DNA of 64,000 bases, from positions 124,001 through 188,000 of the forward strand of contig JAKAHC010000002.1 in NCBI GenBank assembly GCA_021815305.1. The letters are read 5' to 3'. The notes beneath the pieces were generated by a model that saw only the letters and a program-made list of their open reading frames with translations, had not been told where the DNA came from and did no database searches. Below are positions 43,439 through 52,820 of the stretch, in pieces. The translations under genes and the position numbers were made by a program. Source of the DNA: Deltaproteobacteria bacterium (lineage in GTDB: Bacteria > Desulfobacterota > Deferrimicrobia > Deferrimicrobiales > Deferrimicrobiaceae). The number at the start of each line of letters is the position of its first letter. The stretch's first letter is position 1.

Positions 43439-44700
43439 CGGGAGCGGCGGGTCCGTCCGGACCGGAAGCCGTCCGACCGGGCCTCGGAAGGATCCGCAGG
43501 GCGCTCGCCCGGGCCGGCCACCCCGAGAGGGGGTTCCGCGCCATTCATATAGCGGGTACGAACGGGAAGGGGTCCACCGCCTGCTTCATCGAGACCATGC
43601 TGCGCGTGCTTTCGGACCGGCGCGTGGGGCTTTTCACCTCGCCGCACCTGATCTCCCCCGAGGAGCGGATCCGCATCGACGGCAGGAAGATCCCGAAGGG
43701 GTGCCTCCGTGCCGGTTTCCGATCCGCCGGGGACCCGCTTACCTATTTCGAGAGGATGACCTGGGTCGCCTGCGACTGGTTTCGGCGGAAAAAGGTCGGG
43801 ATCGCCGTCATGGAGACGGGGCTCGGCGGCCGATGGGACGCGACCAACGCCTGCCGCTCGTCGGTGTCCGTAATCACCACGGTGGGGTACGACCACATGG
43901 AGTGGCTCGGAGGCACCCTCGGGCGGATCGCGGCGGAAAAGGCGGGGATCCTCCGGAAGGGGATTCCCCTGGTTGTGGGACGGTTGCGCCCGGCCGCCCG
44001 GTCGGTCGTGTTGCGTCGCGCCCGTCGCCTCGGATGTTCCACCTGGGAGATGGGCCGCGATTTCGACTGGGAGGAAAACGGGGAAGGGGCGATACGGGTC
44101 ATCCTTCCCGGTCTGCGGATCGACGATGTCCGTCCCGCTTTGACCGGTCGTTTCCAGTGGGATAACGCGGCGATCGCGCTGGCCGCCGCGTGGAGATGGG
44201 CAGCCATCGAAGGGATCTGCCGGAGCCGGTTCGCGGAGGTTGCGAAGAGAGCCGTGAGGGAAGCCCGCTGGCCCGGGAGGTTTTGCCGGCTTCCGCTTCG
44301 GCGAAACGCCGGAGCCTGGGTGGACGGGGGCCACAACCCCGAGGCGGCGCGGGCGGTGGCGAGGGAAATCCGGGAATCCCCCCCATGGGGAAAGGGGAAA
44401 CGCATCGTCGCCCTGTGGAGCATGCTGGCCGACAAGGACGCGGCGGGCTATCTTCGGGAGCTGTCGTGCGTTCTCGCCGCCGCCGTGGTCTACCCGATGT
44501 CCCACGAAAGGGCATCGGATGCGGGGGCGCTGGCGCGCCGCTGCGAAGACGCCGGGATTCGACACGTTGTCGCGGGCGGCTTCCGGGAGGGGTGGGTCCT
44601 GGCGCGTCGTCTCGCCGGACCGGGGGGAGTGGTCCTTGTGTGCGGATCGCTTGTCGCCGTCGGTGAGGCTTACCGCCATCGTGTGGGGATGGTCCCGTGA
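43435..44700 (+). CDS. folC: Folylpolyglutamate/dihydrofolate synthase
   Basis: FolC (421 residues) adds glutamate to folates and may make dihydrofolate. The Mur-ligase P-loop is [14 protein letters not shown] with Gly41 to Ser47. [32 protein letters not shown] and [11 protein letters not shown] are the other family motifs. ATG at 43435 overlaps accD and the GTGA at the end overlaps lptD. It is about average in length. MurC-type ligases are excluded by the FolC-specific SPHL motif. Confidence 0.95.
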   Translation: MTGAAGPSGPEAVRPGLGRIRRALARAGHPERGFRAIHIAGTNGKGSTACFIETMLRVLSDRRVGLFTSPHLISPEERIRIDGRKIPKGCLRAGFRSAGDPLTYFERMTWVACDWFRRKKVGIAVMETGLGGRWDATNACRSSVSVITTVGYDHMEWLGGTLGRIAAEKAGILRKGIPLVVGRLRPAARSVVLRRARRLGCSTWEMGRDFDWEENGEGAIRVILPGLRIDDVRPALTGRFQWDNAAIALAAAWRWAAIEGICRSRFAEVAKRAVREARWPGRFCRLPLRRNAGAWVDGGHNPEAARAVAREIRESPPWGKGKRIVALWSMLADKDAAGYLRELSCVLAAAVVYPMSHERASDAGALARRCEDAGIRHVVAGGFREGWVLARRLAGPGGVVLVCGSLVAVGEAYRHRVGMVP

Positions 44701-46850
44701 AACGAATCCCCCTCGTTTTCGCCGAGGTGGCGGTGCTGCTCGCGCTTTGCGGCTCCCTCGAAGGGGCGGAACTGCGTTTCCCCCTCGCACCGAAGATGCC
44801 GGAGAGCCAGATCCCCGGTTCCCAGTTGACCGCACCGGTCCACCTCAACGCCGATTCCCTGACGTACGACGACAACACGGGGGTGACCGAGGCGAAAGGC
44901 AACGTGGAACTCGTCATAAGGAACCGGACGATGCGGGCGGACCGCATCCGCTACGACGCGTGGACGGGAGAGGCGGACCTCGAGGGGAAGGTCAGGTACA
45001 AGGACCCGGACGAGGAGTTCGCCTTCGACCGGATCACGATCAACCTCGGCACGGAGACCGGGATCCTCTACAACGGCACGATATTGATCCGCAGCAGCAG
45101 GTACCTCATCTCCAGCAGGAAGGTCGAGAAGACGGGGAAGGAAACCTTCCTGATCGATAAAGGATCCTTCACTACCTGCCCGTGCGACCCCGAGCCGGAC
45201 TGGAAGTTCGAGGTCCGGCGTTCCCGCGTCACTCTCGACCAGTACGCCTACGGAAGGGACATCACGTTCCGGATACGGGGCGTACCGGTCCTCTGGCTCC
45301 CGTATGGGGCCTTCCCGGTAAAACTGACGCGCCAGAGCGGGCTCCTGCTTCCGAATTTCTCCAGCAGCCGCTCCAAGGGATACACGGTGGAGATCCCGTA
45401 CTATCGTGTCCTGAATCGTTGGAGCGACGCGACGCTGTCCGTGGAGACGATGAGCCGGCGAGGCTACCGCCCGGAGCTCGAGTACCGGTTCGTCCTGAAC
45501 CCCGATTCGGAAGGGACGATCCGCGGCACGTGGTTCCATGACAAAAGCGTGAACCGGGACCGGTGGCGCGCCTACGGGGAAAACATCTTCCGGTCCGGAC
45601 GCTGGACGGCAAACGCCATGCTGGAGCTGCCCTCCGACAACGTGTACTACCTCGACCTCGTGGACCAGGACAACCTGCGATCCGGCCGGGATGCGCGGTC
45701 CGAGGGGTTCGTCGGGTCCGCCGGAGAGGAAACGGCGCAGGCGATCTCGGTAACCTGGAACAAGGACCTCCAGGGGATCCCCGGAGACAACACGGTGCAG
45801 CGTCTCCCCGAATATACGGCCACCCTTCTTCCCCGGTCGGTGATCTTTCCGGGCCTCGACCTCTCCGGCGTGTTTTCGGCCACGAATTTCTATCGAAGGG
45901 AAGGCATCGACGAGGTCCGGGGGAGGGGATTCGCGCAACTCTCCCGGACGCTGTTCCTTTACCCGTCGATCACGATGACACCCTACCTTTTCGCCGACAT
46001 TTTGGAAACGCGGTTCGAACGGTCTCCCGGTTCCCGGGAGATCTCCGGCCGGTTCATCCCCGGAGGAGGGGCGGCGCTCTCCACCGATGCCCGGAGGGAC
46101 TATCTCTTCCGGGGAGCCGGCTTCGTCCACGCGGTAGGCACATCCCTCGGGTACCGGTACGTGCCGAAGGTCGGCCAGGAAGACCTCCCCGTCACCGACC
46201 GGTGGTCCCGGCTGGCGCCGCAAAGCCAGTTCGTCCTCGCAACCTCGCAGCGATTTCTGGAGGTGAAGGACGGAGCTTCCCCCAGGGAACTCGCATCGCT
46301 GTACGTCGAATGGGCGTACGATGTGGGAGGGAAGGATCCGTCCGGGTCCCCGTACGTGGATCCCCTCTCTCCTCTGGTCCGATCGCTTCGCGACCAGATC
46401 GATACCGGTGCGGGGCGGACGCCCCGGAGGGAATCCGCCGTCTCGGACGTTTACGGCAAGCTCTCCCTGACTCCCCCCGGCCGCTGGACGTTCCAGGGGG
46501 AGATGCTCTTCGACCCCGTGGAGACGAACTTCACCATGGGGGCCGTCAGTTCCGAATGGAAGAAGGACCACGACAACCGCGTCCTCGCCGAGTACAGGGT
46601 ATCCCGCGACCTTGCGGAGGACGTCCACGGCCTCATCGTCTGGAAACCTCTGCGATCCGTCCGGCTGCAGACGGAGGCGAACTACTCCGTGAGGAACCGG
46701 TCCCTGACGGACGGCTCCGCGGGGATGAGCGTGTTCCCGAAGAGTGACTGCTGGAATATCGGTTTCGTCGTCGAGAGGAAGAGCCAGCCCACGGACACGA
46801 GCGTGAAACTCACGTTCGGCCTCCGGGGGATGGGATCCATGGGGAACTGA
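44697..46850 (+). CDS. lptD: LPS-assembly protein LptD
   Basis: LptD (717 residues) is the outer-membrane barrel that inserts LPS with LptE. The signal peptide is about residues 1-24, [20 protein letters not shown]. The N-terminal jellyroll (about 46-170) has HLNADSLTYDDNTGVTEAKG and an LptA/OstA_N-like fold, followed by TCPCDPEPDW with two cysteines, then a Tyr- and Arg-rich beta barrel with VPVLWLPYGAFPVK. GTG at 44697 overlaps folC. It shows that the cell has an LPS outer membrane. LptA, B, C are not nearby. Confidence 0.92.
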   Translation: MKRIPLVFAEVAVLLALCGSLEGAELRFPLAPKMPESQIPGSQLTAPVHLNADSLTYDDNTGVTEAKGNVELVIRNRTMRADRIRYDAWTGEADLEGKVRYKDPDEEFAFDRITINLGTETGILYNGTILIRSSRYLISSRKVEKTGKETFLIDKGSFTTCPCDPEPDWKFEVRRSRVTLDQYAYGRDITFRIRGVPVLWLPYGAFPVKLTRQSGLLLPNFSSSRSKGYTVEIPYYRVLNRWSDATLSVETMSRRGYRPELEYRFVLNPDSEGTIRGTWFHDKSVNRDRWRAYGENIFRSGRWTANAMLELPSDNVYYLDLVDQDNLRSGRDARSEGFVGSAGEETAQAISVTWNKDLQGIPGDNTVQRLPEYTATLLPRSVIFPGLDLSGVFSATNFYRREGIDEVRGRGFAQLSRTLFLYPSITMTPYLFADILETRFERSPGSREISGRFIPGGGAALSTDARRDYLFRGAGFVHAVGTSLGYRYVPKVGQEDLPVTDRWSRLAPQSQFVLATSQRFLEVKDGASPRELASLYVEWAYDVGGKDPSGSPYVDPLSPLVRSLRDQIDTGAGRTPRRESAVSDVYGKLSLTPPGRWTFQGEMLFDPVETNFTMGAVSSEWKKDHDNRVLAEYRVSRDLAEDVHGLIVWKPLRSVRLQTEANYSVRNRSLTDGSAGMSVFPKSDCWNIGFVVERKSQPTDTSVKLTFGLRGMGSMGN

Positions 46851-46857
46851 GGAGGTT

Positions 46858-47721
46858 ATGGAGAGGATCTTCATCACCGGGGGGCGGGGCCTCCTGGGGC
46901 GAGAGATCGCGGCGGCTTTCCGCAGCGCCGGGGAGGTGCGGATCACCGACCGGGAGGAGTGCGACATCGTCGATCTCGATGCGTGCCGCCGGGAGATCTC
47001 CGCATTCGGGCCGGACGTGGTGATCCACTGCGCAGCCTATACTGCGGTGGATCTCGCGGAGAAAGAGGCCGCCGCCGCGCGGGAGGCGAACGCAACGGGC
47101 ACGCGGAACGTCGCCAGGGTCTGCAAGGAGCTGGGGGCGCTGCTCACGACCTTCGGGACCGACTATGTTTTCGACGGGAGGATCGGAAGGCCGTACGTCG
47201 AGGGCGATGCGCCGAACCCCCTGTCCGAGTACGGAAGGAGCAAGCTGGAGGCGGAGGAAGCGCTCCGCGAGGAGGGCGTCTCCCACCTGCTGGTCCGCAC
47301 CCAGTGGCTGTACGGCGCGGGGGGAAAGAACTTCATCCGGACCATACTGGCGAAAGCCGGCGGCGGCGAGACGTTGCGCGTGGCGTCGGACCAGACCGGA
47401 TGTCCCACATACGCGAAGGACCTGGCCGAGGCGGTCTTGAGGCTTCTTTCGGCGGACGCCCGCGGGACCGTCCATTTTTCCAACGAGGGGGAGACGACCT
47501 GGTACGGGCTCGCGCGCTACGTGTTGGACCTTTCCCCCTTTTGCGCGGCGGTCCTGGTGCCGGCGAGGAGCCGCGACCTTCCCTATCCGGCGCAACGGCC
47601 CGCCTACGCGCCTCTGTGCAAGGAGAAATATCGCAGGATCACGGGGGTTTCCCCGAGGCATTGGCGGGATGCCGTACGGGAATATCTGGAAGCCGAACGC
47701 AACGGGGGGGTGCCGCGATGA
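46858..47721 (+). CDS. rfbD: dTDP-4-dehydrorhamnose reductase
   Basis: RmlD (287 residues) makes dTDP-L-rhamnose in the last step of the nucleotide-sugar pathway. The NAD(P)-binding motif GGRGLLGRE is at 8-16. ADYVF-like GTDYVFDGRIGRPYVEGD and the catalytic Tyr125/Lys129 in YGRSK are visible, with the substrate loop RTQWLYG. ATG at 46858 follows GAGGAGG. The ATGA overlap with the next gene suggests coupling. rfbA, B and C are absent from the window, so the pathway would be encoded elsewhere. Confidence 0.9.
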   Translation: MERIFITGGRGLLGREIAAAFRSAGEVRITDREECDIVDLDACRREISAFGPDVVIHCAAYTAVDLAEKEAAAAREANATGTRNVARVCKELGALLTTFGTDYVFDGRIGRPYVEGDAPNPLSEYGRSKLEAEEALREEGVSHLLVRTQWLYGAGGKNFIRTILAKAGGGETLRVASDQTGCPTYAKDLAEAVLRLLSADARGTVHFSNEGETTWYGLARYVLDLSPFCAAVLVPARSRDLPYPAQRPAYAPLCKEKYRRITGVSPRHWRDAVREYLEAERNGGVPR

Positions 47722-48656
47722 GGATTCTCGTGACAGGGGGCGCGGGGTTTATCGGTTCCCACGTCGCGCAGGCGTACGTGGACGCAGGCCACGAGGTGGC
47801 CGTCCTGGACAACCTGTCCTCCGGCAGGAAGGAGAATGTCCCGGAGGGGGCGCGTTTCGTGTTCGGAGACGCGGGATCGGAAACCGCGCTGGAGGCGATC
47901 CGCACCTTCCGGCCCGAGGTGCTGAACCATCACGCGGCGCAGATCAACGTTCGGAAATCGGTGGCGGACCCCCTCTTCGACGCCAGGGAGAACATCCTGG
48001 CGACCCTGGGATTGCTGGAGGCCGCCCGCCGGAGCGGAGTGAGAAAAATCCTTTTCTCCTCCTCGGGCGGAGCGGGATACGGCGAGCAGGAGGAGTTCCC
48101 CGCGGACGAGAAACACCCGCTTCGACCGGTATCCCCTTACGGAGCGGCGAAGATCTCGGTGGAACTGTACCTGCATTTCTACAGGGTGCAGTACGGACTG
48201 GAGTACACGGCGCTCCGGTACTCGAACGTGTACGGTCCGCGGCAGGATCCCCACGGCGAGGCGGGGGTCGTGGCGATCTTCTGCGAGCGGCTTCTCAAAG
48301 GCCAGCCGGCGGTCATCAACGGGGACGGCGAACAGACGCGGGACTACGTGTACGTCGGGGACGTCGTCCGCGCCAACCTCGCGGCGCTGTCGCGGGGGGA
48401 CGGACTCTCCATCAACGTCGGAACGGGGATCGAGACGGACGTGAACCACCTCTTCCGGAAGATCCGGGAACTGGCCGGCAGCCGGCAGGAGGAGATCCAC
48501 GGCCCGGCGATGCCGGGGGAGCAGCGCCGGTCGGTCATCGAAAACCGGTTGGCCTCCTGCGAACTGGGGTGGTATCCTGAAAGTTCACTGGACGACGGGC
48601 TCGCCCTCACGCTGGCGTACTTCCGGGAAAAAGTGAAAACTTCGGGCAGTTGGTAG
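47718..48656 (+). CDS. NAD-dependent sugar epimerase/dehydratase, UDP-glucose 4-epimerase-like
   Basis: This 312-residue extended SDR enzyme has the Rossmann motif GGAGFIGS (7-14) and the catalytic pair Tyr141/Lys145 in YGAAK. The usual SSAAVYG motif before it reads SSSGGAGYG at 114-122, an uncommon variation beside the catalytic Ser/Thr. [12 protein letters not shown] and [11 protein letters not shown] follow, as in GalE-like proteins. ATG at 47718 overlaps rfbD. Position next to rfbD and lptD suggests cell-surface polysaccharide, but the substrate cannot be told. A start of lepA at TTG 48650 would overlap its end. Confidence 0.88.
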   Translation: MRILVTGGAGFIGSHVAQAYVDAGHEVAVLDNLSSGRKENVPEGARFVFGDAGSETALEAIRTFRPEVLNHHAAQINVRKSVADPLFDARENILATLGLLEAARRSGVRKILFSSSGGAGYGEQEEFPADEKHPLRPVSPYGAAKISVELYLHFYRVQYGLEYTALRYSNVYGPRQDPHGEAGVVAIFCERLLKGQPAVINGDGEQTRDYVYVGDVVRANLAALSRGDGLSINVGTGIETDVNHLFRKIRELAGSRQEEIHGPAMPGEQRRSVIENRLASCELGWYPESSLDDGLALTLAYFREKVKTSGSW

Positions 48657-48658
48657 GC

Positions 48659-50458
48659 ATGCGCATAGAAAACATCCGCAATTTTTCCATCATCGCCCAC
48701 ATCGATCATGGAAAATCCACGCTGGCCGACCGCCTCCTCGAGCTGACAGGCACCCTCACCGAGCGGGAAAAAGTGGACCAGTTCCTGGACAAGATGGAGC
48801 TGGAGCGGGAACGCGGAATCACCATCAAGGCACAGACCGTCCGGATGCGTTACCGGGCGGAGGACGGAAAGGAGTACACGCTCAACCTGATCGACACGCC
48901 GGGACATGTCGACTTCTCGTACGAGGTGTCAAGAAGCCTTTGCGCCTGCGAGGGGGCGATCCTGGTCGTCGACTCCTCCCAGGGAGTGGAGGCGCAGACG
49001 CTGGCGAACGTGTACATGGCCCTCGACCAGGATCTGGAGATCCTGCCGGTGCTGAACAAGATCGACCTCCCCAACGCGGAACCCGAGCGCGTCCGGCAGG
49101 AGATCGAGGACGTCATCGGACTCGACACCGCGGGGATCCTTTCCGTGAGCGCGAAGAAGGGCACCGGCGTGCCGGAGCTCCTGGAGAGGATCGTCCGCCA
49201 GGTTCCCCCTCCCCAGGGGGACCCGGACGCTCCGGCGAAGGCGCTGATGATCGACTCCTGGTTCGACAACTACGTCGGCGTGGTGGTCCTCGCGCGGGTC
49301 TTCGAAGGGAGGATCGTCCCGGGACAGCGGATCGCTTTCATGTCGACCGGGAACGCCTTCGAGGTGCAGAAGGTGGGCGTCTTCGCCCCCCATCCCCTGG
49401 AGGTGGAGGAACTGGGGACCGGGATGGTCGGGTTCGTCATCGCCAACATCAAGGAGTTGACCGAAACCAAGGTGGGCGACACGATCACGGACGCGCGGAT
49501 CCCCGCAGCCACACCGCTGCCGGGGTTCAAGGTCGTGCGCCCCATGGTTTTCGCGGGGGTCTACCCCGTCGCATCCGACCAGTACGGACAATTGCGGACG
49601 GCCATCGAAAAGCTCCGCCTCAACGACTCCTCGTTCACGGCGGAGCCGGAGAACTCGGTGGCGTTGGGATTCGGGTTCCGTTGCGGGTTTCTGGGCCTCC
49701 TCCACATGGAGATCATCCAGGAAAGGCTGGAGCGCGAATACGGCGTGGAGCTCATCACCACAGCCCCCACCGTGGGCTACCGGGCGGTGAAGAAGGACGG
49801 AGGGGTGGTCGAGGTGGACAGCCCGGCCCGGTTGCCGGAGCCCCTGGAGCTTCTGCACATCGAGGAGCCGATGATCCTGGCGACGATCCACCTTCCGACG
49901 GAATATCTTGGCGGGGTCCTCAAGCTCTGCGAGGAGCGGCGCGGCATCCAGCGGCAGATGAAGTTCTCCTCCGTGAACCGCGTGATCCTGGAGTACGAAC
50001 TGCCTCTCAACGAAATCGTCCTGGATTTCTACGACAAGCTGAAGACCGCCTCCAGGGGATACGCCTCGATGGACTACGAGTTCCACCATTTCCAGCGGTC
50101 GGACCTGGTCAAGCTCGACATCCTCCTCAACGGGGACAAGGTGGACGCCCTTTCGCTGATCGTGCACCGCGACAGCGCCTACCCCAAGGGGCGCGAGGTC
50201 GCGGAACGGCTCCGAAAGCTGATCCCCCGCCAGATGTTCGAAGTGGTCATCCAGGCCGCCATCGGATCCAAGGTCATCGCGCGCGAGTCGGTCAAGGCGA
50301 TTCGCAAGAACGTGCTGGCCAAGTGCTACGGGGGGGACATCACCAGGAAACGGAAACTCCTCGAGAAGCAGAAGGAAGGGAAACGGCGGATGAAGCAGGT
50401 GGGAACCGTCGAAATCCCGCAGGAGGCTTTCCTGTCGATCCTGAAGGTCAAGGAATAG
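48659..50458 (+). CDS. lepA: Elongation factor 4 (LepA)
   Basis: LepA (599 residues, as in E. coli) is a ribosome-associated GTPase. The G domain has G1 AHIDHGKST (13-21) and the switch region [15 protein letters not shown], then [12 protein letters not shown] and [19 protein letters not shown]. The C-terminal domain has the LepA-specific [14 protein letters not shown] and [35 protein letters not shown] at 48659 gives the family start; TTG 48650 would overlap the epimerase. It lies in the classic lepA-lepB pair. Confidence 0.97.
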   Translation: MRIENIRNFSIIAHIDHGKSTLADRLLELTGTLTEREKVDQFLDKMELERERGITIKAQTVRMRYRAEDGKEYTLNLIDTPGHVDFSYEVSRSLCACEGAILVVDSSQGVEAQTLANVYMALDQDLEILPVLNKIDLPNAEPERVRQEIEDVIGLDTAGILSVSAKKGTGVPELLERIVRQVPPPQGDPDAPAKALMIDSWFDNYVGVVVLARVFEGRIVPGQRIAFMSTGNAFEVQKVGVFAPHPLEVEELGTGMVGFVIANIKELTETKVGDTITDARIPAATPLPGFKVVRPMVFAGVYPVASDQYGQLRTAIEKLRLNDSSFTAEPENSVALGFGFRCGFLGLLHMEIIQERLEREYGVELITTAPTVGYRAVKKDGGVVEVDSPARLPEPLELLHIEEPMILATIHLPTEYLGGVLKLCEERRGIQRQMKFSSVNRVILEYELPLNEIVLDFYDKLKTASRGYASMDYEFHHFQRSDLVKLDILLNGDKVDALSLIVHRDSAYPKGREVAERLRKLIPRQMFEVVIQAAIGSKVIARESVKAIRKNVLAKCYGGDITRKRKLLEKQKEGKRRMKQVGTVEIPQEAFLSILKVKE

Positions 50459-50469
50459 AGGAGGAAGCC

Positions 50470-51135
50470 ATGCCGCTGATGACGGCCGCGCCTGCCGGGA
50501 AAAAGGGGAAGGCCCGGGAATACTTCGAGGCTTTCGGCGTCGCCCTCGTGATCGCGCTGATCGTCCGCACGCTGTTCTTCCAGGCGTTCAAGATCCCCTC
50601 CGGATCCATGGAGAACACCCTTCTGGTGGGGGACCATATCTTCGTCAACAAGTTCATCTACGGATACCATGTGCCGTTCACGAGGGGGCGCATCCTCGAG
50701 TTCACCACGCCGAAGCGCGGAGACATCATCGTGTTCGTCTTCCCCGAGGACCCGAGCAAGGACTTCATCAAGCGGGTCATCGGCGTTCCCGGCGATGTCG
50801 TGGAGATCCGTCGGAAAACGGTCTACGTCGACGGGATTGCCCTGAAAGAACCCTATGTGCATTACGCCGACAAGGCGGAAGCGGACAGCTTCCAGCGGCC
50901 GCGGGACGACATGGCGCCCATCCGCGTGCCGCCGGGGAAGCTCTTCGTGATGGGGGACAACCGGGACCGCTCTTACGACTCGCGCTACTGGGGATTCGTG
51001 GACATGGACGAGGTCATCGGAAAGGCGTTCATCATTTACTTCTCCATCGACTGGAACAAGGGCGGCGGCTGGTCGGACCTCTGGCTCTGGCCCGAGATGG
51101 TCCGCTGGGACCGCATCGGGCGCATATTGCATTGA
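50470..51135 (+). CDS. lepB: Signal peptidase I
   Basis: LepB (221 residues) cleaves signal peptides in the periplasmic face of the inner membrane. One membrane helix (about residues 20-38, AFGVALVIALIVRTLFFQA) is followed by the Ser46 nucleophile in PSGSMENTL and the Lys101 general base in DFIKRVIGVPGD. GDNRDRSYDSRYWG is the family signature near the C-terminus. ATG at 50470 follows GAGGAAGCC. It lies 11 bases after lepA and is the last gene before the pyrimidine promoter; no terminator is visible after its stop. Confidence 0.96.
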   Translation: MPLMTAAPAGKKGKAREYFEAFGVALVIALIVRTLFFQAFKIPSGSMENTLLVGDHIFVNKFIYGYHVPFTRGRILEFTTPKRGDIIVFVFPEDPSKDFIKRVIGVPGDVVEIRRKTVYVDGIALKEPYVHYADKAEADSFQRPRDDMAPIRVPPGKLFVMGDNRDRSYDSRYWGFVDMDEVIGKAFIIYFSIDWNKGGGWSDLWLWPEMVRWDRIGRILH

Positions 51136-51151
51136 ACCCCTTCGCGGCCCA

Positions 51152-51180
51152 TTGACGCGGGGGGGCGATCGGCGTAGGAT
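51152..51180 (+). promoter_or_regulatory. Sigma-70 promoter of the pyrimidine operon
   Basis: TTGACG (51152-51157) and TAGGAT (51175-51180) are separated by 17 bases. The predicted start near 51187 is just three bases before the PyrR-binding stem (51190), a normal placement for a PyrR leader. It is 16 bases after the lepB stop. Confidence 0.7.
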
Positions 51181-51189
51181 CGCATACAG

Positions 51190-51222
51190 CCTTTTAAGCT
51201 AATCCCGTGAGGTTAGCAAAGG
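51190..51222 (+). promoter_or_regulatory. PyrR-binding RNA loop
   Basis: The leader contains AATCCCGTGAGGTT (51201-51214), which matches the PyrR-binding consensus ARUCCNGNGAGGYU at every position. It lies in a stem-loop: CCTTT (51190-51194) pairs with AAAGG (51218-51222), and GCTAA (51198-51202) with TTAGC (51213-51217), with the loop bases between. PyrR bound with UMP would stabilise it and favour termination. The gene downstream is pyrR, which supports the assignment. Confidence 0.9.
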
Positions 51223-51330
51223 ATGACCCTTATACGCACCCGCACCGAAGCCGTGCCTCTCCGCAACGCCGGAGAGGCTTTTTTTTGCGCCCGGCGACGT
51301 CCCACCGCGACGAGAGGTCTGAAACCATGA
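51223..51330 (+). CDS. Possible 35-codon leader ORF in the pyr leader
   Basis: An ATG at 51223 directly follows the 3' arm of the PyrR stem and opens a 35-residue frame starting MTLIRTRTEAVPLRNAGEAFF. It reads through the attenuator terminator and stops with TGA at 51328-51330, overlapping the pyrR ATG (51327) as ATGA. Its AGG sits in the PyrR outer stem, so PyrR binding could hide it. The spacing to ATG is almost nil, so the site is poor. It could be a regulatory peptide or chance. I report it as uncertain. Confidence 0.3.
   Translation: MTLIRTRTEAVPLRNAGEAFFCARRRPTATRGLKP
51255..51286 (+). terminator. Attenuator terminator before pyrR
   Basis: GCCTCTCCG (51255-51263) pairs with CGGAGAGGC (51270-51278) around the loop CAACGC, and eight T follow (51279-51286). 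It lies between the PyrR loop and the pyrR start, the position of the attenuator in PyrR-controlled operons. In low UMP, transcription should read through. I could not find a clear competing antiterminator by eye. Confidence 0.85.
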
Positions 51331-51884
51331 AAAAACCCGGAGTGAAGACCATCCTCGACGGCAAAGGCGTGGAACGCGTTCTCTCCCGTCTGACCCACGA
51401 GATCCTGGAAAAGAACCGCGGCGCGTCCGAGATCGTCCTCGTCGGGATCGCGTCCGGCGGCATTCCCCTGTCCCAGTTGATCCGGAAGAAAATCCTGGCG
51501 ATCGAGGGGGTGGAGGTTCCCACGGGGTTCGTGGACATCTCCATGTACCGGGACGATCTCGCCAGGGCGGGGTACCAGACCCGCCTCAAGCGGACCGAGG
51601 TCCCGTTCTCCATCGACGAGCGGAAAGTGATCCTCGTCGACGATGTCCTCTTCACGGGAAGGACGATCCGTGCCGCCATGGACGCGCTGATGGACTTCGG
51701 CCGCCCCCGGAACATCCAGCTCGCCGTTCTGATCGATCGGGGGCACCGGGAGCTTCCGATCCGGGCCGACTACGTCGGGAGAAACGTGCCGACCTCGCAT
51801 TCGGAAACCGTCCGAGTCCTCATCGAAGGGGACACCGAGGAGTGGAAAGTGGTCCTCACGGAAGAACCGGGGAAGGGGGAGTAA
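51327..51884 (+). CDS. pyrR: PyrR bifunctional pyrimidine operon regulator
   Basis: PyrR (185 residues) binds the leader RNA with UMP or UTP to promote termination, and has uracil phosphoribosyltransferase activity. The PRPP-binding motif VILVDDVLFTGRT is at 101-113, and the C-terminal region has HRELPIRADYVGRNVPTS. ATG at 51327 is nine bases after GAGAGG and overlaps the leader ORF stop. The frame is open further up to 51207, but that would include the terminator and PyrR loop. pyrB follows after three bases. Confidence 0.95.
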   Translation: MKKPGVKTILDGKGVERVLSRLTHEILEKNRGASEIVLVGIASGGIPLSQLIRKKILAIEGVEVPTGFVDISMYRDDLARAGYQTRLKRTEVPFSIDERKVILVDDVLFTGRTIRAAMDALMDFGRPRNIQLAVLIDRGHRELPIRADYVGRNVPTSHSETVRVLIEGDTEEWKVVLTEEPGKGE

Positions 51885-51887
51885 CGC

Positions 51888-52820
51888 ATGGAATGGCGGC
51901 GCAGGCATGTCCTCGGGCTGTACGACTTCCGGCCGGAGGAGATCGAATTCGTCGTCGACACGGCGCGTTCGATGGAGGAGGTACTGACCCGGGACATCAA
52001 GAAGGTCCCGGCGCTGCGGGGGAAAACGGTGGTCAACCTGTTCTTCGAGGCGAGCACGCGGACCCGGACCTCCTTCGAGATGGCCGGCAAGCGTCTCTCC
52101 GCGGACGTGGTGAACTTCAGTTCCTCCACCTCGAGCATCACCAAGGGGGAGACTCTCCTGGACACGGCCCGGAATATCGAGGCGATGAAGCCGAGCGTCA
52201 TCGTGATCCGGCACGCGGCCTCCGGGGCGCCCCATTTCCTCTCCCGCCATGTCTCCTGCTCGATCGTCAACGCAGGGGACGGGGCGAACGAGCACCCGAC
52301 CCAGGGGTTGCTCGACCTGTACACGATCCTCAAGGCGAAAGGAAGCGTGGCAGGGCGGAAAATCGCCATCGTGGGGGACATCCTGCACAGCCGGGTCGTC
52401 CGTTCGGACCTGCACTCGCTGGGAAAGATGGGAGCGAAACTGTGGCTCTGCGGGCCGGCGACCCTCCTTCCGCGGGAAATGGGCCGCACGGGCGCTACGC
52501 TGACCTGCGACATTCGGGAGGCGGTGAAGGACGCCGACGTGGTGATCATGCTCAGGATTCAACTGGAAAGGCAAAAAACTGCATATTTCCCATCACTTAG
52601 AGAGTATTCCAGAATGTACGGCTTGAACCGCTCGGTCTTTTCCCTGGCCAAGGAGGACGCCGTCATCATGCACCCCGGGCCGATCAACCGGGGCATAGAA
52701 CTGTCCGACGACCTTGCCGATTGCGGAAACTCCCTGGTGCTTCGACAGGTAGAGTCCGGCGTTGCGGTCCGGATGGCCATCCTCTACCTGCTCGCGGGAG
52801 GTTCCCATGCTGCTCATTGA
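51888..52820 (+). CDS. pyrB: Aspartate carbamoyltransferase catalytic subunit
   Basis: PyrB (310 residues) joins carbamoyl phosphate and aspartate in the first committed step of pyrimidine synthesis. The phosphate loop is [13 protein letters not shown] with Ser56 to Arg60. [12 protein letters not shown] and [10 protein letters not shown] are the other ligand motifs. No regulatory PyrI is nearby. A 60-base stretch (52561-52620) encoding part of [19 protein letters not shown] is only about 38 per cent GC and uses AT-ending codons, including two AGA, unlike the rest of the gene. ATG at 51888 lies three bases after pyrR. Confidence 0.96.
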   Translation: MEWRRRHVLGLYDFRPEEIEFVVDTARSMEEVLTRDIKKVPALRGKTVVNLFFEASTRTRTSFEMAGKRLSADVVNFSSSTSSITKGETLLDTARNIEAMKPSVIVIRHAASGAPHFLSRHVSCSIVNAGDGANEHPTQGLLDLYTILKAKGSVAGRKIAIVGDILHSRVVRSDLHSLGKMGAKLWLCGPATLLPREMGRTGATLTCDIREAVKDADVVIMLRIQLERQKTAYFPSLREYSRMYGLNRSVFSLAKEDAVIMHPGPINRGIELSDDLADCGNSLVLRQVESGVAVRMAILYLLAGGSHAAH

